Origin: a virus
DNA length: 39,061 bases
Direction: 5' to 3' (one strand)
Virus record (IMG/VR): IMGVR_UViG_3300035180_001962
Span: 1-39,061 of that record
Shown here: piece after piece, positions 1-8,497 of the stretch
How the letters are laid out: the number at the start of each line of letters is the position of its first letter
Numbering within the stretch: the stretch's first letter is position 1
Notes under the pieces: generated by a model
What the model saw: the letters and a program-made list of their open reading frames with translations, nothing else
Database searches by the model: none
What the model was told of the DNA's origin: nothing
Position numbers and translations under genes: made by a program

Positions 1-240
1 TTTTTAGTTGAACAACGTAATTCATATACAAATATTACTACTGCAACTACTACGGTAGTTAAATCAGGGGCTGGATTTCTTCATTTAATTATGGTTAATT
101 CTGCTGCTGCCTCAGCAACTATTACTCTTTATGATAATACTGCTGCTTCAGGAACTAAGATTGCAACAATCACAATGCCTGGAGTTCTTTTGGCAAATCA
201 AGCTAATTTTAGATATGATGTATCTTTTAATACTGGACTT
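1..240 (+). repeat. Terminal overlap, left copy (pairs with 38822-39061)
   Basis: These 240 bases recur at the right end of the window, so the contig closes into a circle of 38,821 bases. The copies differ at five positions only (113, 125, 143, 146, 167); each is C here and T in the right copy. This fits a circularly permuted or circular assembly. A physical direct terminal repeat is possible but less likely, because the repeat starts and stops inside a gene with no sign of a packaging site. Confidence 0.9.
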
Positions 241-288
241 ACTATTGTAACTACAGGGACTGAAGATATTAGCGTAAGTTGGAGATAA
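1..288 (+). CDS. C-terminal part of virion-associated protein (gene spans contig join)
   Basis: The frame is open from base 1 (FLVEQRNSY...) and ends at TAA 286-288. It is the 3' part of the gene that begins at 38570; joined, the protein is about 179 residues. This end is rich in Thr, Ser, Ala and Asn with alternating hydrophobic residues, which looks like a beta-sandwich. Similar segments are common in phage decoration or head-associated proteins. The ATG at 91 is internal, not the true start. The gene lies between the portal gene and the lectin-like gene, so a virion role is inferred. Confidence 0.8.
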   Translation, partial: FLVEQRNSYTNITTATTTVVKSGAGFLHLIMVNSAAASATITLYDNTAASGTKIATITMPGVLLANQANFRYDVSFNTGLTIVTTGTEDISVSWR

Positions 289-295
289 ATAAAAC

Positions 296-1687
296 ATGCC
301 ATTAACTACAAATAGAAATCTGGTTTCTGGCACAATCGCAGCGTCAGGGAGAAACGCAGTAATTAAGTCACAGAATCTTATTCTTCAAAGTGAGAATTTT
401 GTGACTTCCTGGGTCGCAAATGCTGCTTCAATTGTTCAAAATAATCAAGACAATCCAATTGATGGATTAATCACTGCTTCTACTTTTGTTGAAAATTCAA
501 CTAATACTACTCATTATGTTACTCCAACTGGTCCAATTCAAGTAGTTGGAGATACTTATACATTAAGTTGTTATGTTAAACCTGCTGGTAGAGTTTTTAT
601 AATATTTAGCATTCAAGGTTTAACTGAAAAGTGTTATTTTGGTTTATACGCTGGTGGATTTTTAGGTCAAGTATCTAGCGCTGGTTTTGCTCAAACGATT
701 CATAGATCTATTGTTCAAGCGAATCCTCCTGGAGTTTCTGGAAGTGGATGGTTTCGTTGTTCATGGACTTATAAATGTTTAGCTAATCCGGGGGCGGTAA
801 TGTTTATTCTTTCTTCTAATGGAGATGGAGTTTCATCTTATTTAGGATCTGGAATAGATTCATTTTACATTTATGGTACTCAAGTAAATAAAAATAATGT
901 AGTTCTTGATTATACTAAGACTACAACTGTCGCTGTTAATACAGGTAATCCAAGAAATGCTGATTATGACTCTCGTGATAATAGTGGAGGATTAGCTTTC
1001 AAAGGAAGAGGATTATTAGCTTATTATTTAGCATCTCCTGATAATGTCACTTTAAGTGGTGGTAAAGTTAGCAGATGGAATGATATTTCTGGTAATAATC
1101 TTCATATGAATCAAGCTGTATCTGGAAGAAGACCTTCCTATATTCCAGCTTGGTCTAATGGACAAGATGCTTTATCTTTTTCTGGAGCAAATGTTCTTAC
1201 TACGGTAGGAAACATTCAAAATAAGTCTAATCCATTTACTATTGGAATGGTTTTTCACCGTACTTCAACTACTGGTTGTTCTATGTTCTCTCCTTCTACT
1301 GGAGGAGGAGTTTCATTAACTGCCAATTTAAATGGTACTGGTAAAAGAGAAATCAGAGCCAATGGCGTAGGTAATTTAGAAGATGGTAATGCTACTTTGG
1401 TTCCTGAATTATGGATAGCAACAGGAATAATAACTCCTGGAAATCCAGGAACAACTAGTTATTCATTATTTACTGGAGTTAGTATTACACCAACTTCTCT
1501 TGCCGGTGCTGCGGTAGGCTCTATTGTAACTTCAGGCAATACTGCTTTAATTGGAGCATTAACTAATACTGGTGGAAACGGATTGATTGGCTATATTGCT
1601 GAAGTATTTTTTGTAGATAGAGTTTTAACTTCTACTGAAATGGCAGCTTATGGTGATTATGTGCTTAATAAGTATGGAACTATGTAA
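296..1687 (+). CDS. Lectin-like head or virion surface protein (LamG/ConA-like C-terminal domain)
   Basis: The protein has 463 residues and starts 8 bases after the previous stop, with GGAG at 281-284. The N-terminal half contains NLILQSENF followed by a beta-rich stretch, a pattern seen in phage carbohydrate-binding-like modules. The C-terminal half (about 240-460) has the typical ConA-like/LamG pattern: LSGGKVSRWNDISGNN, then RPSY, then a DALSFSGAN strand, and near the end AEVFFVDRVLTSTEM. No transmembrane segment or signal peptide is visible. Its place between portal and scaffold genes, not with the tail fibres, suggests a capsid-borne glycan-binding decoration. That role is inferred; the lectin-like fold is fairly secure. 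Confidence 0.7.
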   Translation: MPLTTNRNLVSGTIAASGRNAVIKSQNLILQSENFVTSWVANAASIVQNNQDNPIDGLITASTFVENSTNTTHYVTPTGPIQVVGDTYTLSCYVKPAGRVFIIFSIQGLTEKCYFGLYAGGFLGQVSSAGFAQTIHRSIVQANPPGVSGSGWFRCSWTYKCLANPGAVMFILSSNGDGVSSYLGSGIDSFYIYGTQVNKNNVVLDYTKTTTVAVNTGNPRNADYDSRDNSGGLAFKGRGLLAYYLASPDNVTLSGGKVSRWNDISGNNLHMNQAVSGRRPSYIPAWSNGQDALSFSGANVLTTVGNIQNKSNPFTIGMVFHRTSTTGCSMFSPSTGGGVSLTANLNGTGKREIRANGVGNLEDGNATLVPELWIATGIITPGNPGTTSYSLFTGVSITPTSLAGAAVGSIVTSGNTALIGALTNTGGNGLIGYIAEVFFVDRVLTSTEMAAYGDYVLNKYGTM

Positions 1688-1696
1688 GGAGAATTA

Positions 1697-2032
1697 ATGG
1701 CAAATATAATTGCATTTTATGTAGATGGCACTGTATTAGATTCAGTGCTTCATAATTCACCTTGGTTAACTTCTCAGGATGCACAAGATGCGTGCTGGGC
1801 TTATTGCCAAGAGTTGAATGTATGGTGGGACTTAATGTATCCTAGTGAATTGTATATGGATGAGACTTTCGTTATTGTTGACGATATTCATCCTGGTGCA
1901 GTGAGAGCTGGTTGTGTTCCTGACTCTAATGATTCTCCTCCATTGCCTTCTTTTGAAGGTTATGAGGTAGTTGAATTAGATTGGCAAGATTGGTTGTATT
2001 TTCCATCTTTAGTTTCCAATCCAAATTCATAA
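1697..2032 (+). CDS. Hypothetical acidic, Trp-rich protein in head cluster
   Basis: The protein has 111 residues and a good SD (AAGGAG) just upstream. It is acidic, with many Trp and Tyr residues (WWDLMYPSELYMDE, ELDWQDWLYF) and three cysteines. I recognise no family. It is co-directional with its neighbours and separated by only 9 bases from the lectin-like gene, so it may be a partner of that protein or another minor head protein. Confidence 0.65.
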   Translation: MANIIAFYVDGTVLDSVLHNSPWLTSQDAQDACWAYCQELNVWWDLMYPSELYMDETFVIVDDIHPGAVRAGCVPDSNDSPPLPSFEGYEVVELDWQDWLYFPSLVSNPNS

Positions 2033-2084
2033 TTTCAATATTTTAATAGATTTTTAAGAATCTCAAATACAAACAGACAATTAT

Positions 2085-2104
2085 CCCTGCGCTTAAACGC
2101 AGGG
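2085..2104 (+). other. Stem-loop between hypothetical and scaffold genes
   Basis: CCCTGCG (2085-2091) pairs perfectly with CGCAGGG (2098-2104) over a 6-base loop. No T tract follows (AGTTATCC), so it is more likely an mRNA-stabilising or processing hairpin than an intrinsic terminator. Confidence 0.6.
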
Positions 2105-2154
2105 AGTTATCCTCCAAAGCTTTTTAGCCAAAGTAATGGAATTTAGGAGTTAAA

Positions 2155-2787
2155 ATGGCGCTCGATAATAACGATAAAGATAATGTAGAACTTAGTTTAG
2201 ATGACAAAATGCATAAAGCAATTACTGCAAGATTTAATAGATTGAATCTTGATGAAGTAATTAGTAAGGCTGTAGAGGCTGCTTTACAAAGACACTCACA
2301 ACCTACTGCCGTTGTTCAAGAATCTGTTTCAGATGTAAAAGTCAAAGATTCAAGAGATGACGAAATTGCCAAACTTCGCAAAGAATTTGCTGATAAAGAA
2401 GCTAAAAGTTTAGCAAAAATTGTAGCTCAACATGAGAAACAAGCGATGTTGATGCTTAAATCAGAATTAAAAGGAAAAGTAATTCCTGATATGGATGATG
2501 TAGTAGCTGAATGGATGTTTAATTCTAAAAAAATGATTTCTACTAATGAAGAAGGCGAAGCTTTTATGGCAATTGGAGATGAAAAACTTCCAATAGCTGA
2601 AGGAGTAGCAAAATTCTTAAAATCTAAAGATGCTAAGAGATTTGTTCCTGCTGTAGATGCTACTAGAGCGGTCGTTAAACCAGTTTTAGATCGTCCTGCG
2701 CCAAGTGGATCTCCACTTCAAGCTAGCGATACGTTAGACGTTAGTGCAAGAACAAATGCTGTTTTAGCTAACATGGGTCTTAAATAA
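2155..2787 (+). CDS. Putative scaffold/capsid assembly protein
   Basis: The protein has 210 residues and sits directly upstream of the major capsid gene, the usual place for the scaffold. It is highly charged, with a predicted coiled coil around residues 65-110 (DDEIAKLRKEFADKEAK onward) and a lower-complexity C-terminus with Pro and Ser (DRPAPSGSPLQ). The SD is TTAGGAG before ATG. There is no protease-like motif, so this looks like a bare scaffold. The assignment rests on position and composition rather than a recognised domain. Confidence 0.65.
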   Translation: MALDNNDKDNVELSLDDKMHKAITARFNRLNLDEVISKAVEAALQRHSQPTAVVQESVSDVKVKDSRDDEIAKLRKEFADKEAKSLAKIVAQHEKQAMLMLKSELKGKVIPDMDDVVAEWMFNSKKMISTNEEGEAFMAIGDEKLPIAEGVAKFLKSKDAKRFVPAVDATRAVVKPVLDRPAPSGSPLQASDTLDVSARTNAVLANMGLK

Positions 2788-2826
2788 TTTTACAATAATT
2801 TCACACAATTTTCATAAGGAAAACAA

Positions 2827-3852
2827 ATGGCTATTTCAAACTTAACAAGCTCTCTTGCTGTATACGCAACCGAATTCAAAAGCGTTCCAGGTGGAGTGAT
2901 TGATCAAATCAACCGTACGACTACTCTTGCCAAGCTTTTAACATGGAAAGCTCCAATGCAAGCTGATATTGGCTTCGTTGCTAAAGGTGCTGGCGCAACT
3001 GCTGCTAAAAACACTGAAGGTGGCGCTATTGCTGCTGGTGCTCCAAACGTTAAAGACACTGCACGTTTAGACTGGTCTGTATATGATTCTGCATTTGGTG
3101 TGACTGATCTTGCTGGCGCTAAAGCTAGTATGAGCAGCTCTCCAGATCATGATAAAAATATGTGGAAAGCTGAAATGGGAGATCATTTCGTGCAATTAGC
3201 TAAAACTCTTGAAGGTAAATTGTTTACTGCTACTGGTGGTACTCAAGAAATTTCAGGTTTAGCTCAAGCTATTGATGATACTCTTGTATATGCCGGATTA
3301 GATCCTGCTACCAAAACTTATTGGAAATCCAATGTAGTTTCTGCTGCTGCTGCTTTAAGCTTCAATGCAATTCGTTCGGATAAAACCGCTATTGCTAAAG
3401 CTTCAGGTGAAATGCCTAACTTAGCTGTTTGTGATTTAGATACTCTTGATAAATTGAATGCTTTATTCGACGGTTCTAAAGTTTATCAATATAATGTAAA
3501 TACTCCTGCTGGATTAGTTAGTCTTGAAGGCGGAGCTGGTAGAATTTCTTTTGATGGTATGGATTTCGTAGGAGCTATTGATTGTCCTGCAAATACTATC
3601 TATTACTTGAATACCAAATACATTCACGTTGAATACTTACTTCCTACATTCTGGGTCACCTTAATGAACAGAGTAAATGCTGAATTTGCCTCAATGGGAG
3701 CTGCTGCCGCTGATCCTGCTATTGGACCATTCCAATTCTATTTAAAGGATATTCCTATTGCCGCTCACGTTGAACAAGCCGCTGTTGTTTCAATGTGTCA
3801 ATTAGTTCTTACTAAAAGAAATGCCTTCGGAGTTCGTAAGAACATTCTCTAA
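2827..3852 (+). CDS. Major capsid protein
   Basis: The protein has 341 residues, within the usual HK97-fold capsid size. It lies after the scaffold-like gene and uses more C-ending and GCT/GGT codons than its neighbours, as expected for a highly expressed gene. Notable segments include an N-terminal DQINRTTTLAKLLTW region and the C-terminal PIAAHVEQAAVVSMCQLVLTKRNAFGV. The SD AAGGAAAA precedes ATG. A perfect 30-base palindrome follows the stop codon. Assignment is by position, length and expression-type codon use; I did not match a specific family. Confidence 0.8.
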   Translation: MAISNLTSSLAVYATEFKSVPGGVIDQINRTTTLAKLLTWKAPMQADIGFVAKGAGATAAKNTEGGAIAAGAPNVKDTARLDWSVYDSAFGVTDLAGAKASMSSSPDHDKNMWKAEMGDHFVQLAKTLEGKLFTATGGTQEISGLAQAIDDTLVYAGLDPATKTYWKSNVVSAAAALSFNAIRSDKTAIAKASGEMPNLAVCDLDTLDKLNALFDGSKVYQYNVNTPAGLVSLEGGAGRISFDGMDFVGAIDCPANTIYYLNTKYIHVEYLLPTFWVTLMNRVNAEFASMGAAAADPAIGPFQFYLKDIPIAAHVEQAAVVSMCQLVLTKRNAFGVRKNIL

Positions 3853-3862
3853 TTGATCTGCC

Positions 3863-3892
3863 ATGAAGGGATAGGAATTCCTATCCCTTCAT
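3863..3892 (+). terminator. Perfect 30-base palindrome downstream of capsid gene
   Basis: The 15-base arms (ATGAAGGGATAGGAA and its complement) abut with no spacer, beginning 11 bases after the capsid stop. In RNA this would form an approximately 13-bp hairpin with a small loop. There is no T tract, so termination may be partial, or it may protect the 3' end of the capsid mRNA or be processed. Confidence 0.7.
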
Positions 3893-3915
3893 GCATCATA
3901 TTAACCTCCACAAAC

Positions 3916-4114
3916 ATGAACTTAAAGGCGATTTAACGCTCACCGCGTTTTAATTACTTCTCATCCTGTTGCTGATGGAACAAATATTATAATTTCTGCA
4001 AACGCTACCGATCTTGCGTCTTCACTCACCTTGGCTAACGAAGCTAAAGTTGATTTAAATGGTCATTATGCGGCTGCATTTGCCTTTCAAGCAATTGTTC
4101 TTGCAACTGCTTAA
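3916..4114 (+). pseudogene. Frameshifted small coding region after capsid gene
   Basis: From 3932 to TAA 4112-4114 one frame reads FNAHRVLITSHPVADGTN, then IIISANATDLASSLTLANEA, then KVDLNGHYAAAFAFQ. This NAH...ANATDL...LANE.K.D.N.H pattern is a familiar repeated module in phage head-fibre-like proteins. No start codon with an SD exists in that frame. An ATG at 3916 in another frame reads MNLKA before stopping at 3934. Skipping one base near 3931 would give MNLKA-FNAHR, the expected junction. The gene is therefore frameshifted, mis-sequenced in a homopolymer, or read by +1 frameshifting. Confidence 0.6.
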
Positions 4115-4118
4115 TTCG

Positions 4119-4158
4119 GAAAGCGAATAAGGGGCGGGATTTGATCCCGCCCGCTTTC
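4119..4158 (+). terminator. Strong GC-rich stem-loop before connector gene
   Basis: GGGCGGGAT (4132-4140) pairs with ATCCCGCCC (4144-4152) around a TTG loop. An outer GAAAGC (4119-4124) pairs with GCTTTC (4153-4158). The following bases are only moderately T-rich (ATTATATTTT). It probably acts as an attenuator or 3'-end stabiliser between the capsid transcript and the connector genes. Confidence 0.7.
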
Positions 4159-4179
4159 ATTATATTTTAAGGAGCATAT

Positions 4180-4575
4180 ATGGCATTAACAGACACTCAA
4201 AAACTACAATTTAGATTATTCTTAGGATATGCAAACGTTTATCGTCAATATAATACCTATTTAGAAGGTGTTTTTGATTTAATAGAATCTGATCCCGCTC
4301 TTGAAACTATGGTTATTGCTCAATTAGCTGTAATAAGTTCTATAGATGTTTTCTTATTAGATTCTATTGAGAATGCTGGATTAAAAAGAGTAGAAGATAT
4401 TGAATTTTATCCTGATGGTCAACAATTAAAATATCAGAATCAAGAAGGTAGAAAAATGGTTGGTAGATTATCAATCATGTCTGGAGTTGATATTTATTCT
4501 GATTATTTTGGAACTCAAGGATTCTTAGGTGTAAATAATTCATATAGAGTTAATGGTTATATTCAACTAGGTTAA
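4180..4575 (+). CDS. Putative head completion/connector protein
   Basis: The protein has 131 residues with SD AAGGAG. The sequence is mostly helical in its first half (LRLFLGYANVYRQYNTYLEG), then mixed. It is the first gene of a five-gene neck block between capsid and sheath, where Mu-like and other myophages encode head-completion adaptors. I recognise no specific motif, so the role is inferred from position and size. Confidence 0.55.
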   Translation: MALTDTQKLQFRLFLGYANVYRQYNTYLEGVFDLIESDPALETMVIAQLAVISSIDVFLLDSIENAGLKRVEDIEFYPDGQQLKYQNQEGRKMVGRLSIMSGVDIYSDYFGTQGFLGVNNSYRVNGYIQLG

Positions 4576-4586
4576 AAAAGGCATTT

Positions 4587-5051
4587 ATGACAATTCGTAA
4601 CGTAGGACTTAAATTATTAGATAAGTTTCGTGCTAAATTAGATTATAAATATGATTTGAGACGTTACGATGTCATTATGCGAGTATTTACTTATCCTGGA
4701 ACTCAAATTGGAGAAGGAACTCCAACTTTTGTTGATACTTTGATTGGAATTAAAAATCAATTTAGACCAAAAGTAGAAAATATATCAACAGATGATGTAG
4801 TTAACTCTGGTAATGTTTATAGTTTATTAGATTTAAAAGTTGGTCCATTAACTCCTACATTTTCAACAGGTGGTAATGATCCTTCTGATTTTAATCCGCC
4901 TTATGATACTACTTTGAACACTCAAGTCCTTTATAGAGTAACAGGTCCAGGAATGGAACAGGGTGCATGGTTTGATAAGATAGGTCAAGAAGTCTACAAA
5001 AACTTTAAATACTATATCATATTAAGAAAATCACAATCTAGTCCAGTTTAA
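4587..5051 (+). CDS. Putative head-tail joining (stopper) protein
   Basis: The protein has 154 residues. It begins 11 bases after its neighbour with a weak SD (AAAAGGC). The predicted structure is beta-rich with loops (GEGTPTFVDTLIGIKNQF, YRVTGPGMEQGAW), consistent with a stopper or neck protein. No diagnostic motif is seen. Position between the connector and the gp10-like gene supports a neck role. Confidence 0.5.
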   Translation: MTIRNVGLKLLDKFRAKLDYKYDLRRYDVIMRVFTYPGTQIGEGTPTFVDTLIGIKNQFRPKVENISTDDVVNSGNVYSLLDLKVGPLTPTFSTGGNDPSDFNPPYDTTLNTQVLYRVTGPGMEQGAWFDKIGQEVYKNFKYYIILRKSQSSPV

Positions 5052-5061
5052 ATGAGGATTT

Positions 5062-5454
5062 ATGGCAGTAAAACTTAGTGGTATTGATCATTTAATTAGA
5101 ACATTACCTGGTGCAGCCAAGTATGCAATGGAACAAGTTGGTAAAGAAGCTGTAAATATTGCCAAACAAGAAGCTCCAGGTAAATTAGGAGACACTGTTC
5201 AATATCGCATTAAAGGTAAAAAAACAATTGAATTATACTCAACTGCACCTTATGCCATTTATGTTGAAAAAGGTCGTCCGGGGTTTTCTGTAAGAAATAA
5301 AAAAGCATTAAGATTTGTGATTGGCGGACAGGTAATTTTCTGCACTCATGTTGGACCTAGCAAACCTAATCCGTTCATGGGTCGCACGAGAAAAAGATTA
5401 AAAGATGTATTTCAAGAAGTGTTTGAAAGGTCTTTCTTTCATTATTTAAAATAA
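5062..5454 (+). CDS. HK97 gp10-like neck/tail completion protein
   Basis: The protein has 130 residues. The pattern KEAVNIAKQEAPGKLGDT, then a beta hairpin, YAIYVEKGRPGF and the final PNPFMGRTRKRLKDVF is typical of the HK97-gp10_like family: an N-terminal helix, APxxTGxL-like turn, a GT/GR turn and a C-terminal P..F...A helix. These proteins join the tail tube to the head or end the tail. The adjacent tail-terminator candidate supports this. Confidence 0.75.
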   Translation: MAVKLSGIDHLIRTLPGAAKYAMEQVGKEAVNIAKQEAPGKLGDTVQYRIKGKKTIELYSTAPYAIYVEKGRPGFSVRNKKALRFVIGGQVIFCTHVGPSKPNPFMGRTRKRLKDVFQEVFERSFFHYLK

Positions 5455-5463
5455 GGACCAGAC

Positions 5464-6195
5464 ATGTCAAATATAGATCAAATACAAATAGGAGGTTCAG
5501 TATCTCCTATTACTTCTAGCTTAACAAATACTTTACTTAAAGATGCTGATCCAGGTTTGGATGCTACGCTGAAGTTTTTAACTGCGGTTTTGAAAACTCA
5601 TTTTGAAGCTAGATTTACAGCTGCTTCTGCTGCTGTCAATTACAAACAGGGAGATAGTTTAGCTTTTACTAATTTAGTTCCAACCTCTCTTCATTATGAT
5701 CCAGAACCTTATCTTGTTACTGCACAATATAAATTTCCAATGCTTGCTATTTATAGGTTTAAAACTAATCAAATAAAAGATTTTAGTTTTGCTTATTTAG
5801 AAAAAGAAAGTTTATGGAGATTGGCATTTATTATGCCTCCATTTGATGTTAGACAAGCATTTGCTTTAAATCCAATTTTAAATGAAATTGAAAATGTTAT
5901 TTTTACGCTTCTTAAACGAAGGCATGCGGCTAGTTATCAAAACAATGATTTAGTTCTTGATAATGCTGGTATTAAAGACATTGATGTTATGAGTGTTGAT
6001 TATGCAGAATATAAAATAATTAAATCTGGATCAAATGCGCAAGACGTTTATCCTACTTTATCTATGGAATTAAGAGTTAGAGAACTTCAACATTATGTTG
6101 ATGAACCTGTTCTTAATGGTATTGATATTGTGCAAGATGTTACTGATGATTTAGGCACGGTAACTATAATAAATTCAGAATATAATAATCCATAA
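5464..6195 (+). CDS. Putative tail terminator/neck protein
   Basis: The protein has 243 residues and a clear SD (AAGGACC). It includes YLVTAQYKFPMLAIYRFK, which looks like the beta strand core of tail terminator proteins, followed by an acidic C-terminus with PTLSMELRVRELQHY. The place just after the gp10-like gene and before the sheath matches the usual site of the tail terminator. It is longer than most terminators, so a fused extra domain is possible. Confidence 0.5.
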   Translation: MSNIDQIQIGGSVSPITSSLTNTLLKDADPGLDATLKFLTAVLKTHFEARFTAASAAVNYKQGDSLAFTNLVPTSLHYDPEPYLVTAQYKFPMLAIYRFKTNQIKDFSFAYLEKESLWRLAFIMPPFDVRQAFALNPILNEIENVIFTLLKRRHAASYQNNDLVLDNAGIKDIDVMSVDYAEYKIIKSGSNAQDVYPTLSMELRVRELQHYVDEPVLNGIDIVQDVTDDLGTVTIINSEYNNP

Positions 6196-6205
6196 GGAAA
6201 ATAAT

Positions 6206-6460
6206 ATGGCAATTTTAAGTGTGAAAGCGGTTGGAGATTCTTTAGTGCATAATTTTATGGCATTACAAGCTCATAGGTTACAATTCGTTGGTAGAAAACA
6301 TGATATTGCATCTGATAAATTTGTAATCTTATCAGAAGGTGAAGTAGTAGAGTTTAGACACGAATATAAGCAAGCTGTATTAGCAGGTGATTTAGAGTGT
6401 ATGGATGATGAAAGTCGTATTCTATGTGGATTACCTCTTGCTAAAGTCTCAAAGAAATAA
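6206..6460 (+). CDS. Small hypothetical protein before tail sheath
   Basis: The protein has 84 residues with SD AAGGAAAA. It is mixed alpha/beta with no clear motif. Mu-like phages often encode a short protein of this size directly before the sheath, so a minor tail role is likely but unproven. Confidence 0.55.
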   Translation: MAILSVKAVGDSLVHNFMALQAHRLQFVGRKHDIASDKFVILSEGEVVEFRHEYKQAVLAGDLECMDDESRILCGLPLAKVSKK

Positions 6461-6487
6461 TTTTAACAATCTTTTTAAGGAAAACAA

Positions 6488-8017
6488 ATGGCTAATGCTC
6501 CAATTATAGTGCCTGGCTTACCAGGAAATCAAGCTACACCAGGATTTTACAAATATGAAGCTTTCGCACAGGGTGCAGCTTCATCTGGTGCTGGTGTTTA
6601 CTCTGTTATCATAATTGGTAACAAAACCTCTGCTGGTTCAGCTACTGCTGATACTGTTATTTATGGACCTGATACTCCAGTAACTATGTCAAGTGTTGCT
6701 GATGCGATTACTCTTTTTGGTCAAGGATCTGAAGATCATCGTTGTATTAAACGTTTCATGGCAATTAATCAAGTAACTAAACTTTATGCAATTGCTGTTT
6801 CTGAAGGTGGTTCTGCCACTGCTTCAACTGGAACTATTACTATTGCTACCAATGCAACTGGATTTTCTACTCTTCGTATTTTCGTTCAAGATGAATCTGT
6901 CGATGTAGGTATTGCTACTGGCGATACTCCAACCATCATAGCTACCAATGCAATTGCTGCTATTAATGGTAGAGCTGACTGGGCTGTAACTGCAACTAAC
7001 GTTGCTGGAGTAATTACTATCACTAGTAAAAATAAAGGTTTAAGAGCTAATTTACTTCGTTACTCTGCTCAATTAATGGTTTCTGGAATTGGAACTACTG
7101 CCACGCCTGTTGCAACTACTGCAATGACTGGTGGAACTGTTTCCGATGATTTAACTACTGCTCTTGCTACTATTTTAGCTGATGGAAATCGTTATTATTA
7201 CCATGTTGTATGTGCTGATGATACTACTCAATTAAATCTTGTATTGGCTCAAATTCAATCGCAATCACAATCTACTGTTGGTATCTGTCAACGTATTGTT
7301 GGTGCTTCTGTTGATACTTTAGCTAATGCTACGACTGTTGCAACTTCAGTTAATCATGAAAGAATTGAATTGCCATGGCAATACAAATCCGATTGGACTC
7401 CAGGTGAATTAGCTGCAAACGCTGCTGCTGTTTACTCTTATGGAGAATTAGGCTCTGCATTTAGACTTAATTTCAACGGTTTCGGAAATGATCCTGATTC
7501 TTCAAACTTATGGAAAGTTCCTGCTCCAAGAAGTGTTGGCGTAGCCCCTACTCCAATTCAAATTGAAGCTGCTCTTAATAGCGGATTGTCACCAATTCGT
7601 ATTCAAGGTGCTGGAAAGACTTCATTAGTTAGAAGAATTACTAGTCGTTTCAAGTCTGGTTCTCAAGTTGATTATCGTATTCGTCCAGCTCACAAAGTAA
7701 CTATTGAAGATAGATTCGCTGATGATCTTGGAGCTAGAACTGTTTTTGTAATGGCTAATAAGCAAATCTCTGCCGATCCAATTGGAAATGATCCTCCAGT
7801 TCCTAACGCAATGACGCCAACTGCTTATAAGAATTTAGTTCTTCAATTAGTTCGTGAATATGGAGATAATGGTATGTTGCAAGACGTTCAAACCATTATA
7901 GCTCAAGTTATTGTTCAAATCGAAGTGGCAACACCAGATAGAATTTCAGCTTACATTCCATTAAGACCAATTGATACTTGGAATACAACTGCTGTGCGTA
8001 TTGATCAAATAGCATAA
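6488..8017 (+). CDS. Tail sheath protein (Mu gpL-like)
   Basis: The protein has 509 residues. Its N-terminus (NAPIIVPGLPGNQATPGFYK) carries the short proline-containing arm and VPG motif of Mu-type sheath proteins. The C-terminal third contains LVRRITSRFKS...VDYRIRPAHKVTIEDRF and later ISAYIPLRPIDTWN, typical of the sheath core that binds tube and neighbours. Codon use is like the capsid gene, fitting high expression. It is followed by a strong hairpin and then the tube gene, the usual order for contractile tails. Confidence 0.85.
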   Translation: MANAPIIVPGLPGNQATPGFYKYEAFAQGAASSGAGVYSVIIIGNKTSAGSATADTVIYGPDTPVTMSSVADAITLFGQGSEDHRCIKRFMAINQVTKLYAIAVSEGGSATASTGTITIATNATGFSTLRIFVQDESVDVGIATGDTPTIIATNAIAAINGRADWAVTATNVAGVITITSKNKGLRANLLRYSAQLMVSGIGTTATPVATTAMTGGTVSDDLTTALATILADGNRYYYHVVCADDTTQLNLVLAQIQSQSQSTVGICQRIVGASVDTLANATTVATSVNHERIELPWQYKSDWTPGELAANAAAVYSYGELGSAFRLNFNGFGNDPDSSNLWKVPAPRSVGVAPTPIQIEAALNSGLSPIRIQGAGKTSLVRRITSRFKSGSQVDYRIRPAHKVTIEDRFADDLGARTVFVMANKQISADPIGNDPPVPNAMTPTAYKNLVLQLVREYGDNGMLQDVQTIIAQVIVQIEVATPDRISAYIPLRPIDTWNTTAVRIDQIA

Positions 8018-8024
8018 GTTGTTA

Positions 8025-8069
8025 GGTAGATAATTGGCGGTCATATTTGGTTGACCGCCAATTCCTACC
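8025..8069 (+). terminator. Strong stem-loop between sheath and tube genes
   Basis: ATTGGCGGTCA (8033-8043) pairs with TGACCGCCAAT (8052-8062) over an 8-base loop. Outside it GGTAG (8025-8029) pairs with CTACC (8065-8069). The next bases (ATTTTAACTC) are only mildly T-rich. It likely sets the ratio of sheath to tube mRNA or stabilises the sheath transcript end. Confidence 0.75.
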
Positions 8070-8110
8070 ATTTTAACTCTTAACAATCTATTATATAGAA
8101 GGCAACAAAT

Positions 8111-8497
8111 ATGGCTACATCTAATACTCCACAAAATTTCGCTCTATTTAAGATTTTCATAAATAGTAGCCAGATGGCTATGGCATCTTCATACTCTTTA
8201 AAACGCATGTCTAACTCTCAGCCTGTTGAAACTTTAGCATTACAATATGCTGGAGAATCTCCCGGGGCGGCTAGATGCGAATGCAGCATTACGGTCCACG
8301 TACCAAGTGCTGATTTTGAATTGAATCCTGGTAAGTTTATTATCAAGGGACAATCAGTTCAACTCGATATCGTGCATCCAAATGGAAAAACTATGACTTC
8401 CAAAGGTTTCATTATAGATGATAATCTTGATCAAGCTGTTAACTCAGCAGTGAAGTTAGTGTTCAATTTCCGTGGCGGATTCTCTGATTTCGTATAA
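8111..8497 (+). CDS. Tail tube protein (Mu gpM-like)
   Basis: The protein has 128 residues, as usual for Mu-type tube proteins. It has NSSQMAMASSYSLKRMSN at the start, a central ECSITVHVPSADFELNPG beta region and a C-terminal AVKLVFNFRGGF strand. It follows the sheath gene and precedes two chaperone-like genes and the tape measure gene. A three-hairpin RNA region follows its stop codon. Confidence 0.85.
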   Translation: MATSNTPQNFALFKIFINSSQMAMASSYSLKRMSNSQPVETLALQYAGESPGAARCECSITVHVPSADFELNPGKFIIKGQSVQLDIVHPNGKTMTSKGFIIDDNLDQAVNSAVKLVFNFRGGFSDFV

